Shown: piece after piece, positions 25,138 through 35,791 of the stretch
How positions within the stretch are numbered: the first letter of the stretch is position 1
Layout of the letters: every line of letters begins with the position of its first letter
Assembly: GCA_016709865.1 (NCBI GenBank)
Contig: JADJLX010000001.1
Span: 62,001 to 126,000 of the forward strand
Reading direction: 5' to 3'
Origin: Bacteroidales bacterium
GTDB taxonomy: Bacteria > Bacteroidota > Bacteroidia > Bacteroidales > VadinHA17
DNA: 64,000 nt
Notes under the pieces: model-generated
Database searches by the model: none
What the model saw: the letters and a program-made list of their open reading frames with translations, nothing else
Told to the model about the DNA's origin: nothing
Program-made: the position numbers and the translations under genes

Positions 25138-27918
25138 ATGAAGAAACTTATCTGCATATTTTTCACTGCTTTCATAATACTTGATGCAGCCGCACAGGAG
25201 AAAGGAGTTACTCTACAGCTTCAACAGATCCTTTTTAAAAATTTTGCCGACACTCTGGAAAAAACAATTCCGGTAAAACTTTTCTACACTGATAACTGGG
25301 TAGATAGTCTTTTTCTCGATGTGTCAACTGAAAATGAGTCTCTTAACAACCTTCTCAATAAATCGCTGGTCAGAAATGGTCTCTCTTTTATAATTACAGA
25401 TGATAATAAGGTCATTCTTTCAAAAGGCTATAATATAAAAACCAATTTCAGGAAAGAGTACCTCGAATATCTGAAAAAAAATCAGGCAATAAAGGATACA
25501 ACAAGTTATGCACGTGTGACAAAAAAATCTGAAGGTGTTCAGGCTAATGATGAATACATGGTATTTAAAATCGGCAACCCTTCAGGATCTGCAAATAATG
25601 AGATTGTTACTCTTTCAGGGACAATAACAAATCCTGATGACTCTGAACCGCTTGTTGGTGTTGTTGTATACATCGAGAAACTAAAAGCCGGTGCTGTAAC
25701 AAACAATGTCGGTTATTATTCGATAGATATGCCAAAAGGCCAGTATCAGATAGAATACAGGATGGTGGGAATGCGGCAAACCGTCAGGAACATCATCATT
25801 TATTCTGACGGGATACTAAATGTGGAGATGTCAGAAAGGACCAATCAGCTTAATGAAGTCATAGTATCAGCAAACAGGGAAAATGCTGTGAGGAATGTAA
25901 GGATGGGAGTTGAAAAGATAAATGTCAAAATGCTGAAACAAATCCCTATGGGCCTAGGTGAAGTGGATCTTTTTAAGAGTTCCCTGCTCCTTCCCGGCGT
26001 AACCTCAGTGGGTGAGGCATCGGGAGGTTATAATATCAGGGGAGGAAGCGCTGATCAGAATCTTATCCTGCTCGACAATGCCCCGATAATTAATCCATCC
26101 CATTTCTTCGGATTCTTCTCGTCCTTCAACTCCGATATGATAGAGGATGTTACACTTTATAAAAGCGGTATTCCTGCAAAATTCGGGGGAAGGGTTTCAT
26201 CAGTTATGGACATCGTACTCAAAAAAGGAAGTTACGAAAAATTCAACCTGAGCGGGGGGATTAGTCCGGTTACAGGAAGAATCATGGTCGAAACTCCGAT
26301 AGTAAAAAACAAAAGTTCTATCATACTAAGCTCAAGAACAACATATTCTGACTGGATGCTCGGACTCCTTAACGATCTCCAGCTCCAGAAAAGCAAGGCA
26401 AGCTTCAGCGATTTTCAGGGACTTCTGACAATTGATCCTAATGATAAGAATTCCATTTCTCTTTCGGGCTATTTAAGCAATGACTATTTTGACTATTACA
26501 AGGAGAGTGCAATTAATTACAGGAATCTTGCCTCAACTCTGAAATGGCGGCATGTTTTTAATCCACTTTTATCAGCTCAATTCTCTGCTATAGTAAGTAA
26601 TTATGATTATGAAGACAATTCCAATCAGGATTCAACAACATATTTTTCTTTAAAATATAAGCTTTACCAGCAAATATTCCGTGCAGATTTCACCTATCGT
26701 CCATTTGATAAACACAAGGTCGAATTTGGACTTGATGCAATAAATTATTCACTCTTACCGGGCATCCAGAATCCGGTAGGTGAGTATTCCAGGATTGAAG
26801 CTAAAACACTTGAAAAAGAGAGAGCAATTGAACCTTCTCTCTATATAAGCGATGAGGTTGAAATTTCTCCTTTGCTTCTTGTCTCAGGAGGATTAAGACT
26901 TACCGGGTTTACTGCATTCGGGCCTAAAACTCAACTGCTATACAACGAGAACAGACCAAGGTCAATCGAAAACATTACTGATACAATTTCTTATGACGGA
27001 GGAGAAATTTTAAAGATGTATCCCGGGATTGAATACAGATTATCAGCAAGATATGTTCTTACACCCGACTTGTCTGTAAAAGCAGGAATTCAAAGGAATT
27101 ACCAGTACCTGCATATGATTTCAAACACAACATCAATGACCCCGACTGATATCTGGAAACTGAGCGATAATTTCATAAAGCCACAGAGAGGTGTTCAGTA
27201 TTCAGTTGGCATATACAGGAATATAAACAGCAAGGCACTTGAAACCTCTCTTGAGGTTTACTATAAAACAATTAAAAACGTCCTTGACTATAAAGGAGGA
27301 GCGGAATTGCTTATGAACGATCATCTCGAAACTGATATCATAAACGGTAATGGGAAAGCCTATGGTATTGAAATGATGGTGAAGAAGCAGATGGGAATGC
27401 TTACAGGCTGGGTTAGTTATACCTATTCAAGAACACTATTAAAGGTTGATGGAAAATTTGAAGAAGAGAGAGTGAACGGTGGTAAATACTTCCCGGCGAA
27501 TTATGATAAGCCTCATGATCTTAAATTCGTTGCAAATGCGAAACTATTAAGAAGACTTAATTTCACAACCAACTTTGTTTACAATACAGGAAGACCAATC
27601 ACATACCCTGTTGCATATTATAATTTTCTTAATGTTAACAGGGTATTTTATTCTGACAGAAATGAATTTCGTATTCCTCATTACCTGAGGCTCGACCTGG
27701 CAGCTACTGTAAACGGGAACCTGAAAGCGCATAAGCTGAACCATTCCTCACTTACTTTTACTTTATACAATGCTCTGGGAAGAAGGAATCCCTATTCAAT
27801 ATTCTTCAAGGTAGAGGATGGAGTTGTGAAAGGATATCAGATGTCAATCTTCGGTCAGCCTATTTTTATGATTACTTATAATTTCAGAATACTGGGTAAC
27901 GCCTCCACCGACTTCTGA
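25138..27918 (+). CDS. TonB-dependent outer-membrane receptor with STN domain
   Basis: The 926-aa protein has a signal peptide, then an STN/secretin-like domain (about 28-100), which in related receptors signals to anti-sigma factors. A carboxypeptidase-D regulatory-like domain (about 155-235, V-T-L-S-G-T-I-T-N-P-D-D) follows. The plug domain contains G-G-Y-N-I-R-G-G-S-A-D-Q-N and L-L-D-N-A-P-I-I-N-P. The rest is a beta-barrel ending I-L-G-N-A-S-T-D-F. The substrate is unknown. It is divergently placed to the two DUF4249 lipoproteins, which are probably its partners. No sigma/anti-sigma pair is visible nearby. Confidence 0.92.
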   Translation: MKKLICIFFTAFIILDAAAQEKGVTLQLQQILFKNFADTLEKTIPVKLFYTDNWVDSLFLDVSTENESLNNLLNKSLVRNGLSFIITDDNKVILSKGYNIKTNFRKEYLEYLKKNQAIKDTTSYARVTKKSEGVQANDEYMVFKIGNPSGSANNEIVTLSGTITNPDDSEPLVGVVVYIEKLKAGAVTNNVGYYSIDMPKGQYQIEYRMVGMRQTVRNIIIYSDGILNVEMSERTNQLNEVIVSANRENAVRNVRMGVEKINVKMLKQIPMGLGEVDLFKSSLLLPGVTSVGEASGGYNIRGGSADQNLILLDNAPIINPSHFFGFFSSFNSDMIEDVTLYKSGIPAKFGGRVSSVMDIVLKKGSYEKFNLSGGISPVTGRIMVETPIVKNKSSIILSSRTTYSDWMLGLLNDLQLQKSKASFSDFQGLLTIDPNDKNSISLSGYLSNDYFDYYKESAINYRNLASTLKWRHVFNPLLSAQFSAIVSNYDYEDNSNQDSTTYFSLKYKLYQQIFRADFTYRPFDKHKVEFGLDAINYSLLPGIQNPVGEYSRIEAKTLEKERAIEPSLYISDEVEISPLLLVSGGLRLTGFTAFGPKTQLLYNENRPRSIENITDTISYDGGEILKMYPGIEYRLSARYVLTPDLSVKAGIQRNYQYLHMISNTTSMTPTDIWKLSDNFIKPQRGVQYSVGIYRNINSKALETSLEVYYKTIKNVLDYKGGAELLMNDHLETDIINGNGKAYGIEMMVKKQMGMLTGWVSYTYSRTLLKVDGKFEEERVNGGKYFPANYDKPHDLKFVANAKLLRRLNFTTNFVYNTGRPITYPVAYYNFLNVNRVFYSDRNEFRIPHYLRLDLAATVNGNLKAHKLNHSSLTFTLYNALGRRNPYSIFFKVEDGVVKGYQMSIFGQPIFMITYNFRILGNASTDF

Positions 27919-27921
27919 TCC

Positions 27922-28413
27922 TCAAAGATCTTTTGTCATCCATATATCACATCCAAAATGGCCTGAGTTCCCAAGAGGAGCTTTCAGCATCTTAAATCCG
28001 GCTCTTTCGTACAAACTGATAGCTTTGCCGAGTTCAGGCAGTGACTCAAGATACATGTGCCTGTAATTCATTCTCTTTGCCGACTCAAAAGTCTTCTCCA
28101 TAAGCTGCCACCCAATTCCTTTGCCTCTGTGAGATGCGGCGAGATAAAACTTTACAAGTTCAGCATAACCATCCGGCAGATTCGGTGTCGGAAATACTCC
28201 GCATCCTCCGATAATTATGTTATTTTCTTCAGCAATCCAGTATTCAGATCCTGGTGTCCTGAAAAGCTTATAAAGATCATCTGTTGTAGGATCAAAATAG
28301 ACAGTCCCCGGCCGGGCTATATTAAACTCCCTGAAGACTTTACGGATCAATCCCGCAATTTCTTCATTGTCTTTTTCTTCAATGAGCCGGAAGATTATAT
28401 TATTATTTCCCAT
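27922..28413 (-). CDS. GNAT-family N-acetyltransferase
   Basis: The 163-aa protein has the GNAT acetyl-CoA-binding motif H-R-G-K-G-I-G-W-Q-L-M near residues 93-103 and the C-terminal Y-E-R-A-G-F motif. The substrate cannot be predicted. It converges with the TonB receptor gene with a 3-bp gap and is followed on the same strand by nothing related. Confidence 0.88.
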   Translation of the reverse strand: MGNNNIIFRLIEEKDNEEIAGLIRKVFREFNIARPGTVYFDPTTDDLYKLFRTPGSEYWIAEENNIIIGGCGVFPTPNLPDGYAELVKFYLAASHRGKGIGWQLMEKTFESAKRMNYRHMYLESLPELGKAISLYERAGFKMLKAPLGNSGHFGCDIWMTKDL

Positions 28414-28436
28414 ATTACAGATCTCAGTAACTTATG

Positions 28437-30725
28437 CTATAAACTGAACGTGTATGTATATTTCAATAATAAGGATCTGGCACTATAAAGTGGCAGAGTA
28501 GGTATTTCCCTGGTAAGATTCGTATTTCTCCCTTCATTGAATACAAGAAAGAAATCATTCCCTTCCTTTGGATTATACCTTATGCGCAGATTGGTAAGAA
28601 CGCCCTTAAGGGCTGTATTGTACTGTATATATGCACTTAATGAAAAGCGGGTGTCAAGCATATACATAGTTTTTATTCCAAGGATATGATTTGTAATATG
28701 AAGATCTCTTCCGCTAAAGTCAAGTTTGTCGAAATTATAAATCGCTCCAAGCTCAAAATGTCTTGAAATATTCCATGTAGGCTGCATGTTTACAGATAAT
28801 CTCGTACCGCCATAAAACTGGCCACCCATAATGGTTGTCATAATGAAGAATGGCTGAGTCATCGGAGTTGTCAGTCTTCCTTCAAAAGAAAGGAAATTAT
28901 AAGTGCCGGGCAAGATAGAAAGCTCATCTTCAAGTAATTCGAGACTGTCCCTGACTACCTCGGTATTATGCATAAAGTTTGCTGAACCTTCCCACTGGTT
29001 TTTGGTCTGAAATGTCCAGCCCAATGTATGGGTCATTGACATCAGCGACCTGTCATCAATATATGTCATGTACAGTATTCTGTATTCAGGTGAATGGCTG
29101 TATAGTTTTGCCTTTTCCTCCGGAAGCCACCCCCATTTAATTCCGCCCCTGACTGATGCGAAATCATTCATCATTTCAAATCCGATTCCCGGATTATAGT
29201 GTAATCCTGACTGTGAGTATCCGATGTTATATCCGAGTCCCTTGCTCGAACGCCTTTCCCATCTTGCCATAATACGAGACGGATCTGAAAATGATGCGTT
29301 CTTAACATCATTCTCAAAGGTCTGACTCCATTTAAGATCGAGGTAGTCATTGCCAAAAAGTCTAAATATCCCATCGAGACCATAACCCAGATTATATGTC
29401 CCATCAGCGCCAAGCCGGCTTGTCATCATAGCCCCGATATATGTATTCTCATTTATTACCTGCCGGCGAAATCTAAGTACCCCGAAGTTTTCAGAAGGAA
29501 GTATATCTTCATAAATACCGGCTTCGTTTTTTAGTTTCAGCGACGCCGTCTGCATATCCAGAACACCCAGATCCCACTTCCCCACACGTCCAGTCATTCT
29601 TGCACCGCCATAGATCCGTATCGGATCACCGTCATCACTAAGCCCAATTCTTCGGCTGTAAAAAAGATTACTGTTCCCCCCTAGTGCAAAATCGAATACA
29701 CTTGACCTTTCAAGGAAGAATGTGCGCTTCTCAGGAAGATAAAGCGAAAACCTGGTAAGGTTAGTCTGCTGATCATCTGACTCAACCTGAGCAAAATCAG
29801 TGTTTACAGTAAGATCCATAGTCAGGTTGTTTGTGATGCCATACTTCACATCCAGACCGGCCTCAAGTGCTGGTTTCGTAGATTTCAAATACTCGGTTCC
29901 TGCTATGTTTATTTCATTTGTTTTCTGGAGTCCGGTCAGCAGGTAAGGTGCAATATAAATTGGTTTTGCAGACTTAACTCCTCTGAGAACAACCTCCTGT
30001 GCCTGTGATGGTTTCATTGCTGATGTCTGGCCCCAGTCGGGAGGAATAGCGGGGAAAAGGTCGGTTTCATTTTTTGCCGGGATCCATCTCTGAACTATCA
30101 GTCCCATCCTGACTTCTCCATTTGTTTCCTGAAACCTAAGGCTTGAAAAAGGGATTCTGATCTCAAGAGTCCATCCGTTATTATCCTTATTGGTACGAAC
30201 GTCCCAAAATGTGTTCCAGCTGATATTCATTGGCAACTGATCCGGCATCCCCACGACAGCATCTTTCAGAATAGTCGCATCCCATCTTAATCCATCGGGT
30301 GAAGTAAAAAAGGCTAGTCCGTTCTCCTTGTCATTATATGTATCAAGTATTATCCCGAACCAGTCGCCGCCCATTCCCATGTAGTCTCTTTTGAGACTCG
30401 CCGATCTGAGATCAGACGGATCCTCAAAGAATAGTCTTGAAGAAAAGTAAAGGTACTTATCATCGTAAGCTATACGCGTATCTGTCTTCTCAGAAGGATC
30501 TTTTCCATAAACGGGTGAATGCATTGTAAAAGATATTGGCTGAATTTTTTCCCATGCCTCTTCGTCAGGGATACCATCAAAAGTTACAGGCAGATCAAGC
30601 CTCTCAATCACCAATGCATTCTTGAGATCCGACGCGGGTTTCGGTGGCTGGGAATTGACAATTCTCGTTGTTAATCCCAGCATAAGGAGGATCAGAAAAA
30701 TATTTAAGTTGTTTCTCTTTTTCAT
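28437..30725 (-). CDS. CBM9/DUF5916 outer-membrane protein
   Basis: The 762-aa protein has a signal peptide (I-F-L-I-L-L-M-L-G-L). A family-9 carbohydrate-binding-like domain covers about 40-220, with D-G-I-P-D-E-E-A-W-E-K and Y-D-D-K-Y-L-Y. A DUF5916 beta-barrel-type C-terminal region ends in K-Y-T-Y-T-F-S-L. It is a relative of the next gene upstream and follows it by 20 bp. The family is widespread in Bacteroidota and of unknown function; surface polysaccharide or peptide handling is often assumed. Confidence 0.85.
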   Translation of the reverse strand: MKKRNNLNIFLILLMLGLTTRIVNSQPPKPASDLKNALVIERLDLPVTFDGIPDEEAWEKIQPISFTMHSPVYGKDPSEKTDTRIAYDDKYLYFSSRLFFEDPSDLRSASLKRDYMGMGGDWFGIILDTYNDKENGLAFFTSPDGLRWDATILKDAVVGMPDQLPMNISWNTFWDVRTNKDNNGWTLEIRIPFSSLRFQETNGEVRMGLIVQRWIPAKNETDLFPAIPPDWGQTSAMKPSQAQEVVLRGVKSAKPIYIAPYLLTGLQKTNEINIAGTEYLKSTKPALEAGLDVKYGITNNLTMDLTVNTDFAQVESDDQQTNLTRFSLYLPEKRTFFLERSSVFDFALGGNSNLFYSRRIGLSDDGDPIRIYGGARMTGRVGKWDLGVLDMQTASLKLKNEAGIYEDILPSENFGVLRFRRQVINENTYIGAMMTSRLGADGTYNLGYGLDGIFRLFGNDYLDLKWSQTFENDVKNASFSDPSRIMARWERRSSKGLGYNIGYSQSGLHYNPGIGFEMMNDFASVRGGIKWGWLPEEKAKLYSHSPEYRILYMTYIDDRSLMSMTHTLGWTFQTKNQWEGSANFMHNTEVVRDSLELLEDELSILPGTYNFLSFEGRLTTPMTQPFFIMTTIMGGQFYGGTRLSVNMQPTWNISRHFELGAIYNFDKLDFSGRDLHITNHILGIKTMYMLDTRFSLSAYIQYNTALKGVLTNLRIRYNPKEGNDFFLVFNEGRNTNLTREIPTLPLYSARSLLLKYTYTFSL

Positions 30726-30745
30726 TAAGTTAATCAGATATTTTA

Positions 30746-33412
30746 CTAAAGGGTGAACCAGTAATTAAGTTTTATCAGGAAGATATTATTCGGAAAAACC
30801 TTCTGCAGTTCTTTGTAAGAATCACTAAATGATGCCTGTGATGATGAAGTTCTGCCCGATCGTTCGCTTGACCAGACAAAATATATAAAAGATCCCAGAC
30901 GGTATTCCCATTTAGCCACGAGATTGGAGCGGAACTCATGGAAGTTAAAATCAGGGTTTACAATTGAATACAGCGGAGATGTTATATCAGTAAAATCCTG
31001 AAGAATATAATTGTTACCTGTTTTCTGACTGAATAAAAAGTTAAATCTGTCATTTATTGATTTTGCATCCGGAGTAGTTACAACCTTAAAATCTGAGTAG
31101 CTTCCCCTCGAGACAAACGGGCTGCCATAATACTGTACAGAGAATTCAGGAGACAGGTTCAGATCTACTCTGAAGGTAAGACCCAGAGTCTTCTGCTCAA
31201 TTCTTCCAAGTATATATTTTTTCTCTGTATAATAGTCTCTGGCAGCAACATACTGAAGGTTGTCACGATTATCAGAATAGTCGGCTGTAATCCCCAGTTT
31301 AAGTACCTGAACCGGACGTACAGAAATGCCCGGGCTAAGCTGATAACTTGAAGCTGATTTATTGCCTCTGCTTTCATAATGATATGAAAACTCAGCAATT
31401 ACTTTTTTCGACTGATCAGTTTTTACTTTTCCGAAAGTCCCAATACTGCTGGGAACAATCATATCTGGTCCTCCGCGAAGGATCCTTGTGTCAACCTGTT
31501 CTGAGTGAAGGATAAGATTGGTATTGAAACTCCAGTTATTCTTAAACTCCGATGAAAATGAAAGATGGCCGCCCGATCCAAGATAAGTACCATTGAAGTT
31601 CCAGGTGTTAAATTGTTCGAGGCTTATTGAATATGTGTGAAATACAGAAACAGGCTGATTGATCAGGTAGGAAACAACGTTCTCCTGGTTAATTTCATCA
31701 GCAGACCGTAAGTAACCGAGGTCGTTTAGTTCCAGTCCGGGAGAGAGCCATGTTGCTCCTGTTGAATATCTCCAGAATCCTTTTGAGCCCTTCCCTACCT
31801 TAACTTTACCGCCGAAGCCGCTCAGATTTGTCTGGGTTGTATCATAGTCGAGGTAGTGAACTCCGGGTCTCTGATAATAACGGGCTGAAGATTCCTGCAA
31901 AGCTCTGATGGCCTCAGTTGTCCCGTTCACATAACTGCCGATCATTCTGGCATCAACATAAAACTCTTTGTCTTTCCAGTGATGAAGCAGATCAAGGCCG
32001 CCTGTAAAGGCATCTCTGCTCAGAAATTCAAGCGAAGGATCATTAATAAACCGGTTAGCAGAAGTCAGCATACCTCCCACAACTGTATTTCCGGCATTAT
32101 ATCCTTTCTGCACACGGGCAACCATGTAATTTGTAAGAGGTTCCACCTGTCGGGTACTCCTGTTTCCGGCAGGATCGCTGAGGTGAGCCAACTGGTTTGC
32201 AGTGAGACTCTGAATAAGACCTACCGAGAGACCCTTTGAGGTGGTGCCACTGAATTTTACCGCACTCAGTATCGCTGTTTTATCAGGTGATTTTACAAAG
32301 GTGGTATCATCCGCATCAATAGACAATGATGGAGCATGCCCGATACGGCGCGAATAAAAGAGGCTCTGATCATCAAATTTATAATCGAATATAGTAAGTC
32401 CCTCGAGGAAGAACGGACGTTTTTCCTCATAAAATGTCTCAAATGCGGAGAGGTTCATTACCGAAGGATCAGATTCCACCTGTCCGAAGTCAGGATTAAC
32501 TGTCAGGTCAATTGTGAAGTTGCTTGACACTCCGATTTTGGCATCCAGTCCCATATTACCTCCCCAGGCTTTTCCGTTTTTTGTAAACGGGTTACCGGGC
32601 ACTTCTTTCATAGTCTTCATGTCGCCAAGTACAAATGGCATTATCTCGAGCCGCCGCGATTTTTTTAATCCGCTGATCCCTTTAAATTCTCCAAAGTTAT
32701 AGAGCATACCCGGACCAATTTTAGATTGTCTTTCCCAGTTGCTCTCTTCAGAAATCCTTGAGATCCAACGCCATGTATGCAACCCCCACACCTGCTCCTC
32801 AGCATTACTGTAACGCAGCTGACTGAGAGGTACTTCGAGCTCGGCCACCCAAGCAGAGTCTTCCAGTCCGGTTTTTCCCTTCCAGACTGCATTCCAGTTA
32901 AAGTCCCAGTTCATTGGGTTGAATAACACAAGGTCAACTTTTTGTCCCCATGCAGTTATTGTGAACTCGAAACCGGTCCTGTAATCCCTGTAACTATCGA
33001 ATGTGAGTCCCACCATATCCCCTACTGTTTCATCGCGAACTCCCGCCATTCTTACAATCTTGTCGGGTTCCCCGTCATATGCCCGGAAAGCGATATAGAG
33101 ATTCTTATCATCGTACTGAATATTCATTTCAGTTGGATAAGTCGGTTTTGCACCTTCATTCGGAATAAACTGGTGATAGTCGCCTGCCCAGGTACCTTTT
33201 TTCCAGCATTCGTCATCAAGTTTGCCGTCAATAACAGGCTTTTCAGTGACGAGCCTGGAGGTTGTGTATTCCGGTTGCTTAAGTGTTGCTCCTTTCGACA
33301 AGGTATCCTGCTGTAAAGAGCTTGCTTGTCCTTTAACAATGTAAGAAAGCGAACTTATTATTGTTAATAAAATAACAATAGCCGAGCGAAGATAAGATGC
33401 AAATATTTTCAT
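30746..33412 (-). CDS. CBM9/DUF5916 outer-membrane protein
   Basis: The 888-aa protein has an N-terminal signal (S-A-I-V-I-L-L-T-I-I-S-S-L). The CBM9-like domain, V-I-D-G-K-L-D-D-E-C-W-K-K and Y-D-D-K-N-L-Y-I-A-F, covers about 55-240. A DUF5916 barrel region ends L-N-Y-W-F-T-L. It is paralogous to 28437-30725 and is the first gene of the pair. It is divergent from the alpha-galactosidase gene, which fits a glycan-related role, but no catalytic motif is visible. Confidence 0.86.
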   Translation of the reverse strand: MKIFASYLRSAIVILLTIISSLSYIVKGQASSLQQDTLSKGATLKQPEYTTSRLVTEKPVIDGKLDDECWKKGTWAGDYHQFIPNEGAKPTYPTEMNIQYDDKNLYIAFRAYDGEPDKIVRMAGVRDETVGDMVGLTFDSYRDYRTGFEFTITAWGQKVDLVLFNPMNWDFNWNAVWKGKTGLEDSAWVAELEVPLSQLRYSNAEEQVWGLHTWRWISRISEESNWERQSKIGPGMLYNFGEFKGISGLKKSRRLEIMPFVLGDMKTMKEVPGNPFTKNGKAWGGNMGLDAKIGVSSNFTIDLTVNPDFGQVESDPSVMNLSAFETFYEEKRPFFLEGLTIFDYKFDDQSLFYSRRIGHAPSLSIDADDTTFVKSPDKTAILSAVKFSGTTSKGLSVGLIQSLTANQLAHLSDPAGNRSTRQVEPLTNYMVARVQKGYNAGNTVVGGMLTSANRFINDPSLEFLSRDAFTGGLDLLHHWKDKEFYVDARMIGSYVNGTTEAIRALQESSARYYQRPGVHYLDYDTTQTNLSGFGGKVKVGKGSKGFWRYSTGATWLSPGLELNDLGYLRSADEINQENVVSYLINQPVSVFHTYSISLEQFNTWNFNGTYLGSGGHLSFSSEFKNNWSFNTNLILHSEQVDTRILRGGPDMIVPSSIGTFGKVKTDQSKKVIAEFSYHYESRGNKSASSYQLSPGISVRPVQVLKLGITADYSDNRDNLQYVAARDYYTEKKYILGRIEQKTLGLTFRVDLNLSPEFSVQYYGSPFVSRGSYSDFKVVTTPDAKSINDRFNFLFSQKTGNNYILQDFTDITSPLYSIVNPDFNFHEFRSNLVAKWEYRLGSFIYFVWSSERSGRTSSSQASFSDSYKELQKVFPNNIFLIKLNYWFTL

Positions 33413-33534
33413 TTATATATATGAAAGAAATAATCAATCGGAATTGCGTTCAAATTTATAAGAATTACTTATTACTCAGTATGTTTTATAAAACTATATG
33501 TTGAAAATCAATTCTGGTAAGAATCGTGTATATT

Positions 33535-33542
33535 TATATTTG
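33535..33542 (+). promoter_or_regulatory. -7 box of alpha-galactosidase gene
   Basis: TATATTTG, an exact -7 match. Transcription would start near 33550, which supports the ATG at 33587 over the in-frame TTG at 33554. Confidence 0.5.
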
Positions 33543-33586
33543 AATAATCAGAATTGAAAATATCAAATATTTTATCTGCAAGAAAA

Positions 33587-35791
33587 ATGAAAAAAACATT
33601 ATTCCTTTTATTCCTTGTCTTTGCAAGTTGTTATATTTCAATGGGACAGCCTCCCATGGGACAACCTCAGACTACACAGGTTCCGGATGTTTTTATTTCC
33701 ACAGGAACACAAAACACCGACCTTGTTTACAAGGTAAACGGGAGGAACGGAAAGCTATTTCAGGTGTACCTCGGAGCAAAACTGCTTAATACAGCATCAT
33801 TAAACCAGTTAAGGGATGCCGGGCATCAGGCATATGCAACATATGGAAATGATAATCTCTTTGAACCGGCTGTCAGAATGACACATAATGATGGAAATCA
33901 ATCCCTTGAACTTAAATATGTGAGTCATACTACTGATAAACCGGATGCCAATACCACTCTTACAAAAATACTACTAAAAGACCCTGTCTACCCTGTTGAG
34001 GTAACACTTAACATTAAAGCTTTTGCAGCAGAAGATGTTTTGGAACAGTGGGTTGAGATCGTTCATAAGGAGGCCAAAGCTGTGAAAATTTATAATTATG
34101 CCTCATCCATGCTTCATTTTGATGCCGACAGGTACTGGCTGACTCAGTTTCATGGCGACTGGGCTGAGGAGATGAAGATGCAGGAGAGTGAGCTTACCAG
34201 CGGTATCAAAATAATTGATACAAAGCTTGGAACCCGGGCACATATGTACCAGACACCTGTATTTTTCCTTTCTCTCAATGAGAAATCTGATGAAACAACC
34301 GGAGAACTTATTGCAGGGACCTTAGGCTGGTCTGGTAATTTTCAGTTCCTCTTTGAAATTGATGAAAAGAATTCACTGCGTGCTGTAAGCGGAATAAACC
34401 CGTTTGCATCTGAATATTCCTTGCTGCCGGGTAAAGTATTTAAAACTCCTTCATTCATCTTTACTTATTCAGATGAAGGGAAAGGACTTGCCAGCAGAAA
34501 TCTGCACAGGTGGGCCAGAAATTATGGTGTGCTTGATGGGAATAAAACACGGCTCACTCTCTTAAATAACTGGGAGACAACCTATTTCGCATTTGATGAG
34601 CCTAAGCTTTCTGGTCTGCTCGACGACACTAAAAAGATGGGGCTCGATCTGTTCCTTCTTGATGATGGATGGTTTGCAAATAAGTATCCCAGGAATAATG
34701 ACCGTGCCGGACTGGGTGACTGGCAGGAGAACAAAGCAAAACTCCCGAACGGATTAGGATACCTGGTAAAAGAAGCAGATGCTAAAGGAGTTAAATTCGG
34801 AATATGGATTGAACCCGAAATGGTCAATCCCAAAAGTGAACTCTATGAGAATCATCTGGACTGGGTACTAAGGTTCCCGAACAGACAGGAGGTTTATTAC
34901 CGGAATCAGCTTACTCTCGATCTTACAAATCCAAAAGTTCAGGAGTTTGTATATAACATGGTGGATGAAATGCTTACAAAAAATCCCGGGATAGCTTTTA
35001 TTAAGTGGGACTGCAACAGTATGATTACAAATCCGTATTCTGCATATTTGAAGGATCAGCAATCGCATCTTTATATTGATTATGTAAATAGCCTTTATAG
35101 CGTTCTTGACCGCCTGCGCAAGAAATATCCTACTCTGCCAATAATGCTTTGTTCAGGCGGCGGAGGAAGAGTTGACTATGGCGCTCTCAGATATTTTACC
35201 GAATTCTGGGCCAGCGATAACACCGATCCGCTCGAGAGAATCTTTATTCAATGGGGCTACTCATATTTCTTTCCTGCTATATCTGTTTGTAACCACATTA
35301 CCTCATGGGGGAAACAGTCACTGAAGTTTAAAACCGATGTGGCAATGATGGGTAAAATGGGGTATGATATTCAGATTAATGAGCTTACAGAAAAAGAACT
35401 TAAATTCAGTCAGGATGCAATCGCCAACTATAAAAGATTAAGTGATGTTATCTGGCACGGAGATCTTTACAGGCTTATCTCGCCATATAGAGAGAACAGG
35501 GCTGTTCTCATGTATGTTAATAATACCAGAAGCAAGGCTGTTCTGTTTTCGTACACACTTAATTCCAGATATGGTGAAGCTTTTAATCGTGTAAGGTTAC
35601 AGGGGCTCGATCCGGCAAAAACATATAAAATTCAGGAGATTAATCCTTCAACCGAAGGAAGAAGACCGGGGATGCCTTCCGAAGGGGGCAGTGCTGTCAG
35701 AAGCTATACCGGTGATTATCTTATGAAAGTCGGTTTGTCGGTTGGTTCGGCAACACCGTTAACCAGTGCTGTATTTGAAATAACTGAATAA
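33587..35791 (+). CDS. Exported GH36 alpha-galactosidase
   Basis: A 734-aa protein from the ATG at 33587, with signal M-K-K-T-L-F-L-L-F-L-V-F-A-S-C that may be lipidated. The GH36 catalytic barrel shows L-L-D-D-G-W-F, G-I-W-I-E-P-E-M-V-N-P, the nucleophile Asp in F-I-K-W-D-C-N, and the acid/base Asp in W-A-S-D-N-T-D-P. It hydrolyses terminal alpha-galactosyl residues such as melibiose or raffinose units. All catalytic residues are present. A promoter lies immediately upstream. It is a single-gene unit next to DUF5916 genes. Confidence 0.93.
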   Translation: MKKTLFLLFLVFASCYISMGQPPMGQPQTTQVPDVFISTGTQNTDLVYKVNGRNGKLFQVYLGAKLLNTASLNQLRDAGHQAYATYGNDNLFEPAVRMTHNDGNQSLELKYVSHTTDKPDANTTLTKILLKDPVYPVEVTLNIKAFAAEDVLEQWVEIVHKEAKAVKIYNYASSMLHFDADRYWLTQFHGDWAEEMKMQESELTSGIKIIDTKLGTRAHMYQTPVFFLSLNEKSDETTGELIAGTLGWSGNFQFLFEIDEKNSLRAVSGINPFASEYSLLPGKVFKTPSFIFTYSDEGKGLASRNLHRWARNYGVLDGNKTRLTLLNNWETTYFAFDEPKLSGLLDDTKKMGLDLFLLDDGWFANKYPRNNDRAGLGDWQENKAKLPNGLGYLVKEADAKGVKFGIWIEPEMVNPKSELYENHLDWVLRFPNRQEVYYRNQLTLDLTNPKVQEFVYNMVDEMLTKNPGIAFIKWDCNSMITNPYSAYLKDQQSHLYIDYVNSLYSVLDRLRKKYPTLPIMLCSGGGGRVDYGALRYFTEFWASDNTDPLERIFIQWGYSYFFPAISVCNHITSWGKQSLKFKTDVAMMGKMGYDIQINELTEKELKFSQDAIANYKRLSDVIWHGDLYRLISPYRENRAVLMYVNNTRSKAVLFSYTLNSRYGEAFNRVRLQGLDPAKTYKIQEINPSTEGRRPGMPSEGGSAVRSYTGDYLMKVGLSVGSATPLTSAVFEITE

